DNA from: Rhodothermales bacterium | Lineage (GTDB): Bacteria > Bacteroidota > Rhodothermia > Rhodothermales > UBA10348 | Length of the DNA: 8,130 bases | NCBI GenBank assembly: GCA_030833605.1 | Contig: JAURGV010000065.1 | Location: forward strand, 1-8,130 | Reading direction: 5' to 3' | In this document: positions 6,161 to 8,130 of the stretch, one piece after another | Layout: every line of letters starts with the position of its first letter | Numbering within the stretch: position 1 is the first letter of the stretch | Notes under the pieces: model-generated | The model's input: only the letters and a program-made list of their open reading frames with translations | Databases searched by the model: none | Told to the model about the DNA's origin: nothing | Program-made: the position numbers and the translations under genes

Positions 6161-8130
6161 TAGCGACGTACAGGCTGCGTGCGGCCTTGAATTGGACACC
6201 ATTCCCGGGCCAAAATCGACTTGAATCGTGGATTTTCGATAATAATGGATCGTTTCATCCCGTGATTCGGTCGGTTCACAACCAACCCGAGTACGTCGTC
6301 ATGGATTTTTCGGTGGCAAGCCTCGAGTTTACGCCCGATGCGATCGCCATTCCAGGCCTCGCCGATCAGCTTATTTGGGATCGCGTTGGATCAGCTGTTG
6401 GAATTGGTCGCTGGAATGAACCTCGGCTGGCATACACGGGCGATCAGTACGCAACCGTTTCGGGTGAACGTCGAACCGTTCACCTCGGGGTAGACCTGTT
6501 CCGTCCCGCAGGGGCGCCGGTTTATGCTCCCTTGGATGGCACGGTGTACGCCTGTTGTGCTCACCACGACGAATTTGACTATGGCGGGTGTGTTCTGCTG
6601 GAGCATCGACCATCGGACGGGCCTGTCTTTTGGACGTTATACGGCCATTTGAGCCATGCTTCGGCTCTCGCTCTGCAACCGGGTCAAAAAATTGCGGCTG
6701 GTGAAGCATTTGCCGCTCTGGGTGCTTTTGAAGAAAATGGGGGGTGGGTCCCTCATCTTCATTTTCAACTTATTGGCGATTTGCTGGGCCATGTAGACAC
6801 GTATCCGGGCGTAGCAGCACCCGGTGTTCGCGATGTTTGGCTGAGTCTTTCGCCATCTCCCGCTACCCTTCTGGGACTGCCCCCAGAAACCAATACACCC
6901 GTTCGGCCGACCATCGATGCTTTGATGCATCGTCGAGGTGAACACATAGGTGGCTCGTTAAGCATTTCCTATGCCAATCCCTTGCACATCGTTCGGGGAT
7001 GGGGTACGCATTTATTCGACAGCGAAGGGCGCGCGTACCTGGATGCCGTAAACAATGTGCCTCATGTAGGCCACTCGAATCCTCGGGTAGTAAAGGCCTT
7101 GCACGCGCAGATGCAGACGTTGACGACCAACACCCGCTACTTGCATGAAAACCTGTTGGAGTATGCCGAGCGACTATCGGCGTTATTGCCCAATTCTTTG
7201 GATGTATGCTATTTCGTGAACTCGGGAAGCGAAGCCAACGACCTTGCCATTCGATTGGCCCGAACGTTTACCGGGCGGCAGGATATGATTGTGCTCGATG
7301 GGGCATACCACGGTAACCTGACTACCCTCGTTGACCTGAGTCCGTATAAGTTTGACGGTCCCGGCGGGAAAGGTAAGCCGGCGACCACGCATGTAGCGCG
7401 TATGCCCGATACCTTTCGGGGTGCCCACAAAGGGATGTCGCGCGACAGTGGCTTAGCGTATGCCGAGGATGTAAAATCTATTGTCGAGCACCACGATGTA
7501 GCCGGTTTTATTGCCGAGTCGGTACCGGGTGTTGGCGGACAAATTGTGTTGCCCCCCGGTTATTTGAGTGCAGTAGCTGCATATGTTCGTGGTAATGGCG
7601 GCGTTTTTATTGCGGATGAAGTGCAAATTGGCATGGGCCGAGCCGGGTCTCATTTTTGGGGATTCGAATTGGATGGGGTGATCCCAGACATAGTTGTTTT
7701 GGGGAAACCGATTGGAAATGGCCATCCGCTAGGCGCTGTAATTACCACAAAAGCCATCGCCGAGGCCTTCGATAACGGCATGGAGTACTTCAACACGTTC
7801 GGTGGAAACCCCGCTTCTTGCGCCGTTGGTCTCGCCGTACTGGATGAAATCGAAGAAAAAGGGCTTCAATCCAATGCCTTGGTAGTAGGAAAAGCGCTCT
7901 TAGAGGGGCTCGCTGCGCTCGCCCCCCATCATCCCATCGTTGGCGACGTCCGTGGCGTCGGCCTGTTTGTCGGCATTGAACTGGTGCGTTCTCACACTAC
8001 CCTTGAGCCCGCCGCAGAAGAAGCCACGTACGTCGCCAACCGCATGCGCGACAAAGGGATACTGATATCTACCGATGGCCCGTTGCACAATGTGCTCAAG
8101 ATCAAACCACCCATGACCTTCTCCGCCGAA
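5167..8130 (+). CDS. Fusion protein: hydroxylysine-kinase-like APH domain, M23 metallopeptidase domain, class III PLP phospho-lyase (partial)
   Basis: The frame is open for 988 codons to the window edge; perhaps 30 C-terminal residues are missing. Residues 1-330 form an APH-fold kinase close to human hydroxylysine kinase: DQNF (37-40), Lys53, HxDxxxxN loop (His206, Asp208, Asn213) and DYGD (231-234). A linker leads to an M23 peptidase domain (about 430-540) with HLGVD (His439, Asp443), YGHL (His494) and HLH (His530, His532), so its zinc and catalytic residues are intact. Residues from about 587 form a class III aminotransferase-fold enzyme: NSGSEAND (685-692), YHG, ADEVQ (Asp817) and PLP lysine Lys847 in GKPIGNGHP. 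This domain strongly resembles ethanolamine-phosphate and 5-phosphohydroxylysine phospho-lyases. Kinase plus lyase would phosphorylate an amino alcohol and eliminate phosphate and ammonia, giving an aldehyde. Next to hydroxyproline genes, 5-hydroxylysine is the favoured substrate; ethanolamine is the alternative. No signal peptide is seen. The ATG lies two bases after the previous stop. Confidence 0.85.
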   Translation, partial: MARIPGRPSFSTDEAAQMAESLFGVHGAARELPSDRDQNFLLVLDNGDKVVLKVFNAFENPAFLSCQKELLEILDTQRIRGAKFATPKVLGDAECTQQRSQHGTTHQVRLISWLEGTPLGLARPITEAMEREVGSLLAQVDAALVDFRHAGAPTDFVWDLAHAEQTIGERIHLLGGSERALVERMLAQYQSVVTPVWESLPKAVIHNDGNDYNILVGPQGLHGRPITGLLDYGDVVFSARIGNVAIAAAYLALHRSDPVAALCTVLAGYHAVFGVSEDEVEAFFTLACTRLAVSVCMSAAARDVEPDNAYLSISEQDAWACLKKLDVIHPRLATYRLRAALNWTPFPGQNRLESWIFDNNGSFHPVIRSVHNQPEYVVMDFSVASLEFTPDAIAIPGLADQLIWDRVGSAVGIGRWNEPRLAYTGDQYATVSGERRTVHLGVDLFRPAGAPVYAPLDGTVYACCAHHDEFDYGGCVLLEHRPSDGPVFWTLYGHLSHASALALQPGQKIAAGEAFAALGAFEENGGWVPHLHFQLIGDLLGHVDTYPGVAAPGVRDVWLSLSPSPATLLGLPPETNTPVRPTIDALMHRRGEHIGGSLSISYANPLHIVRGWGTHLFDSEGRAYLDAVNNVPHVGHSNPRVVKALHAQMQTLTTNTRYLHENLLEYAERLSALLPNSLDVCYFVNSGSEANDLAIRLARTFTGRQDMIVLDGAYHGNLTTLVDLSPYKFDGPGGKGKPATTHVARMPDTFRGAHKGMSRDSGLAYAEDVKSIVEHHDVAGFIAESVPGVGGQIVLPPGYLSAVAAYVRGNGGVFIADEVQIGMGRAGSHFWGFELDGVIPDIVVLGKPIGNGHPLGAVITTKAIAEAFDNGMEYFNTFGGNPASCAVGLAVLDEIEEKGLQSNALVVGKALLEGLAALAPHHPIVGDVRGVGLFVGIELVRSHTTLEPAAEEATYVANRMRDKGILISTDGPLHNVLKIKPPMTFSAE
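6457..6790 (+). other. Domain: M23 (LytM/lysostaphin-type) metallopeptidase with intact active site
   Basis: This is the middle domain of the fusion protein. His439 and Asp443 (HLGVD) with His532 (HLH) are the expected zinc ligands, and His530 and His494 (YGHL) are the expected catalytic histidines. The PLDGTVYA block is the typical M23 beta-strand. M23 enzymes normally act outside the cytoplasm on peptidoglycan or glycine-rich peptides, yet this protein shows no export signal. Its role in the fusion is unknown. Confidence 0.75.
6925..8130 (+). other. Domain: class III PLP phospho-lyase (ETNPPL/PHYKPL-like), C-terminus cut by window
   Basis: This is the C-terminal domain of the fusion protein, with about 400 of an expected 430 or so residues present. 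PLP contacts seen are SGSEAN (686-691, phosphate cup), the AYHG aromatic, Asp817 (pyridine nitrogen) and Lys847 (internal aldimine). Blocks such as SPYKF, MEYFNTFGGNP and DGPLHNVLKIKPP resemble vertebrate ethanolamine-phosphate and 5-phosphohydroxylysine phospho-lyases more than ornithine or GABA aminotransferases. The reaction is beta-elimination, not transamination. Family recognition is from memory of human sequences. Confidence 0.78.

Noticed and set aside
6371..6965. Overlapping minus-strand frames over the M23 region
   Set aside because: They are antisense to a clear M23 domain with all metal ligands; the translations are low-complexity and show no domain.

Overview
The window looks like a catabolic locus from a member of the Bacteroidota. 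This is inferred from three things: a good match to the Bacteroidota promoter consensus (TTG, 21-base spacer, TAnnTTTG) in the only sizeable intergenic region, the absence of clear Shine-Dalgarno sequences ahead of any gene, and general protein resemblance. The base composition is mixed (roughly half GC). The phylum call is moderate and no genus is claimed.

Layout. Positions 1-1136 on the minus strand encode a multi-pass membrane protein with an HAHSH motif. Its frame is broken by one in-frame TAA (660-662) and then stays open for a further 219 codons to the window edge. Positions 1137-1310 are a divergent intergenic region with a promoter and several palindromes. From 1311 to the right edge, five plus-strand genes are packed head to tail (gaps of 42, -4, 12 and 2 bases): a DapA-family lyase, a GntR/FCD regulator, a proline-racemase-family epimerase, an FAD-dependent D-amino-acid oxidase/dehydrogenase, and a very large fusion protein that runs off the end (988 codons present).

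How the genes fit together. Epimerase, FAD enzyme and DapA-type deaminase are the three early steps of trans-4-hydroxy-L-proline catabolism: L-Hyp to cis-4-hydroxy-D-proline, to 1-pyrroline-4-hydroxy-2-carboxylate, to 2-oxoglutarate semialdehyde. The terminal semialdehyde dehydrogenase is not in the window. The last gene fuses a hydroxylysine-kinase-like (APH-fold) domain, an M23 metallopeptidase domain with all zinc/catalytic residues, and a class III PLP enzyme of the ethanolamine-phosphate / 5-phosphohydroxylysine phospho-lyase family. Hydroxyproline and hydroxylysine occur together mainly in collagen-type proteins. The most interesting reading is therefore one operon for the two hydroxylated amino acids released from collagen, controlled by its own GntR regulator. 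The hydroxyproline part is well supported by sequence; the hydroxylysine substrate is inferred from domain family and neighbourhood.
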